Shown: one piece after another, positions 14,383 through 15,720 of the stretch
Layout: each line of letters starts with the position of its first letter
Numbering within the stretch: the stretch's first letter is position 1
NCBI GenBank assembly: GCA_964578485.1
Contig: CAZODA010000064.1
Location: forward strand, 1 to 15,720
Length of the DNA: 15,720 nucleotides
DNA from: CAZODA01 sp964578485
GTDB taxonomy: Bacteria; Bacteroidota; Bacteroidia; Bacteroidales; Marinilabiliaceae
Direction: 5' to 3'
The notes under the pieces: model-generated
What the model was told of the DNA's origin: nothing
The model's database searches: none
The model's input: only the letters and a program-made list of their open reading frames with translations
Made by a program: the position numbers and the translations under genes

Positions 14383-15360
14383 TCAATTTGTTTTTCCTTT
14401 AATTTTGTAATGATTGCGACCCGGACGCATACGCGCAACCAATTCAGCAATAAAACCCGTCATAAACAATTGAGTACCTATAACCATACATACAAGACTG
14501 ATATAAAAATAAGGACTGTCTGTAACCTTGGGCGCAGAAATCTCATTATAAACAAACCAAAGTTTACGAACACCAAGCCAAAAAGCTGAAAGAAAACCAA
14601 CAGCAAATGTTAATGTTCCCATTCCTCCAAACAAATGCATTGGTCGATTACCAAACTTCGAAATAAACATTACTGAGAGCAAGTCCAAAAAGCCATTTAT
14701 GAAACGGCTAACTCCAAATTTTGTAACTCCATATTTTCTTTCCTGATGAATAACAATTTTTTCTCCAATTTTATCAAAGCCTGCCCTTTTCGCCAGTATA
14801 GGAATATAACGATGCATTTCTCCATAAATCTCAATATTTTTAACTACTTCCTGTCGGTAAGCTTTTAAGCCACAGTTAAAATCATGAAGTTTTATTCCTG
14901 AAACCATCCTTGCAGTATAATTAAACAATTTACTGGGTATGGTTTTCTTTAAAGGATCATAGCGTTTCTTTTTCCAACCACTTACCAAATGATAGCCATC
15001 CTCCTTAATCATCCTAACCAATTCGGGTATTTCATCAGGGTTATCCTGAAGATCAGCGTCCATAGAAATAATTATTTCACCTTTTGCTTCTCTGAATCCA
15101 CAATGCAAAGCTGCCGACTTACCGTAATTTCGTCTGAAAGAAATACCACGCACATGCGGATTAGCAACACTAAGGTCGTTAATTACTTTCCATGACCCAT
15201 CATTACTACCATCATCTATTAGTATAATTTCAAAATATGGACTGAGCTTAGAAGAAACACGAGTTACCCATTCCACTAATTCTGTTAACGACTCTTCCTC
15301 ATTATATAGTGGGACAACAACCGACAAGAGAGGTAAGTCTTTGCTGTTTTTATTCGACAT
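14383..15360 (-). CDS. Polyprenyl-phosphate glycosyltransferase, GT2 (DPM1/GtrB-like)
   Basis: A 325-residue protein with a GT-A catalytic domain and two C-terminal membrane helices (about 234-257 and 284-310). Motifs in order: VVPLYNEEESL (15-25), DDGSNDGS (49-56), RRNYGKSAAL, DADLQDNPDEIPEL (101-114, nucleotide-sugar and metal binding), HDFNCGLKAYR (159-169) and RKYGVTKFG (198-206). These match the DPM1/GtrB group, which loads a sugar from a nucleotide donor onto polyprenyl phosphate at the cytoplasmic face. It is clearly a separate lineage from the GT2 at 4812-5771: the loop around HDFNCGLKAYR and the helix spacing differ. Its start overlaps the end of the DUF4199 gene by 11 nt and its stop is 3 nt from the methyltransferase start, giving a tight three-gene operon. 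The sugar and final acceptor are unknown. Confidence 0.92.
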   Translation of the reverse strand: MSNKNSKDLPLLSVVVPLYNEEESLTELVEWVTRVSSKLSPYFEIILIDDGSNDGSWKVINDLSVANPHVRGISFRRNYGKSAALHCGFREAKGEIIISMDADLQDNPDEIPELVRMIKEDGYHLVSGWKKKRYDPLKKTIPSKLFNYTARMVSGIKLHDFNCGLKAYRQEVVKNIEIYGEMHRYIPILAKRAGFDKIGEKIVIHQERKYGVTKFGVSRFINGFLDLLSVMFISKFGNRPMHLFGGMGTLTFAVGFLSAFWLGVRKLWFVYNEISAPKVTDSPYFYISLVCMVIGTQLFMTGFIAELVARMRPGRNHYKIKGKTN

Positions 15361-15720
15361 CTTTCATAGCTTCTTGAAAGGGATCCCCTTTACGTTTAAC
15401 AAAGGCTGATACAATTAGACCGACTATCAACCCATAAAATGCCCCACTAAAAATTGAAGTGAAAAAATGAGTCCAAGGGCTTGCACCTATCCGAATAGCA
15501 TCATCTAATTTTTCTAAATAAGCTTCAGATAATCCTGAAGAAAGAATAGTTTCTTCCGCATTAGCCATTAGAATATTCTGTAATTCAGGATAAATAAAGG
15601 CAAGGAGCAGAAAAGTAAAAAAACCAACAATAATCCCTGCATAGACAGATATTACAACACCAAAGCCAACTCCTTTACCATAACTAATTAGCCCTTCAAG
15701 GTGTTGATCACGATATCTTA
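15350..15720 (-). CDS. DUF4199 family membrane protein (partial, C-terminal part)
   Basis: The minus-strand frame is open from the window edge to the TAA at 15350-15352, giving 123 residues with no start in view, so the true N terminus lies outside. An ATG at 15568 in this frame is internal. The visible sequence, RYRDQHLEGLISYGKGVGFG then a membrane helix (GVVISVYAGIIVGFFTFLLLAFIYP), a polar helical linker (LQNILMANAEETILSSGL...) and a second helix (FFTSIFSGAFYGLIVGLIVSAFVKR), fits the DUF4199 pattern common in Bacteroidetes. Family members have about 160-180 residues with four helices; function is unknown. The gene overlaps the next GT2 start by 11 nt, implying translational coupling and a shared role. 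Confidence 0.82.
   Translation of the reverse strand, partial: RYRDQHLEGLISYGKGVGFGVVISVYAGIIVGFFTFLLLAFIYPELQNILMANAEETILSSGLSEAYLEKLDDAIRIGASPWTHFFTSIFSGAFYGLIVGLIVSAFVKRKGDPFQEAMKDVE

Overview
This AT-rich chromosomal window most likely comes from the phylum Bacteroidetes (Bacteroidota). Several intergenic spacers carry the -33/-7 promoter architecture of that phylum (TTG or TTTG, about 19-20 bp, then TAnnTTTG). Shine-Dalgarno sequences are essentially absent. The proteins also fit: a mitochondrial-type aconitase, a DUF4199 protein beside a family 2 glycosyltransferase, a MiaA with a GGSMMY motif, and an NlpE/META lipoprotein. I see no phage, insertion sequence, CRISPR array, rRNA or tRNA. 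It reads as ordinary core genome with small accessory insertions.

Layout. 1-496 (-): 5' part of a sodium:neurotransmitter-symporter-family transporter with a good promoter and a perfect 14-bp palindrome in its leader. 786-3140 (+): two glycolytic genes, class II fructose-bisphosphate aldolase and GAPDH, each with its own promoter and terminator. 3335-5771 (+): an overlapping pair made of a multi-pass GT-C-like membrane glycosyltransferase and a DPM1/GtrB-like polyprenyl-phosphate glycosyltransferase. 5761-6372 (-): a SAM-dependent methyltransferase whose 3' end overlaps the previous gene tail to tail. 6591-7364 (-): a lipoprotein joining an NlpE-like and a META-like domain. 7526-7993 (-): a small two-helix membrane protein of unknown function. 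8199-10466 (+): aconitase. 10596-11735 (-): a BamA/D15-like outer-membrane barrel without POTRA domains. 11834-12742 (+): miaA. 12822-12935 (+): a near-perfect promoter leading straight into a strong GC-rich hairpin, either a small RNA or the leader of the next gene. 12958-13404 (+): a Nudix hydrolase with a GTG start. 13420-13650: a mosaic of short repeats and hairpins. 13651-15720 (-): a tight operon running DUF4199 membrane protein (partial), GT2 polyprenyl-phosphate glycosyltransferase, SAM methyltransferase.

How the genes relate. The aldolase, GAPDH and aconitase genes belong to central carbon metabolism and are separately transcribed. The two glycosyltransferase loci probably serve envelope glycan or lipid modification through polyprenyl-phosphate sugars; both have a SAM methyltransferase next door, but no flippase or substrate is visible. 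I did not find a clear new defence or mobile system. The best candidates for something undescribed are the promoter-hairpin unit at 12822-12935, the repeat mosaic at 13420-13650 and the DUF4199-GT2-methyltransferase operon.
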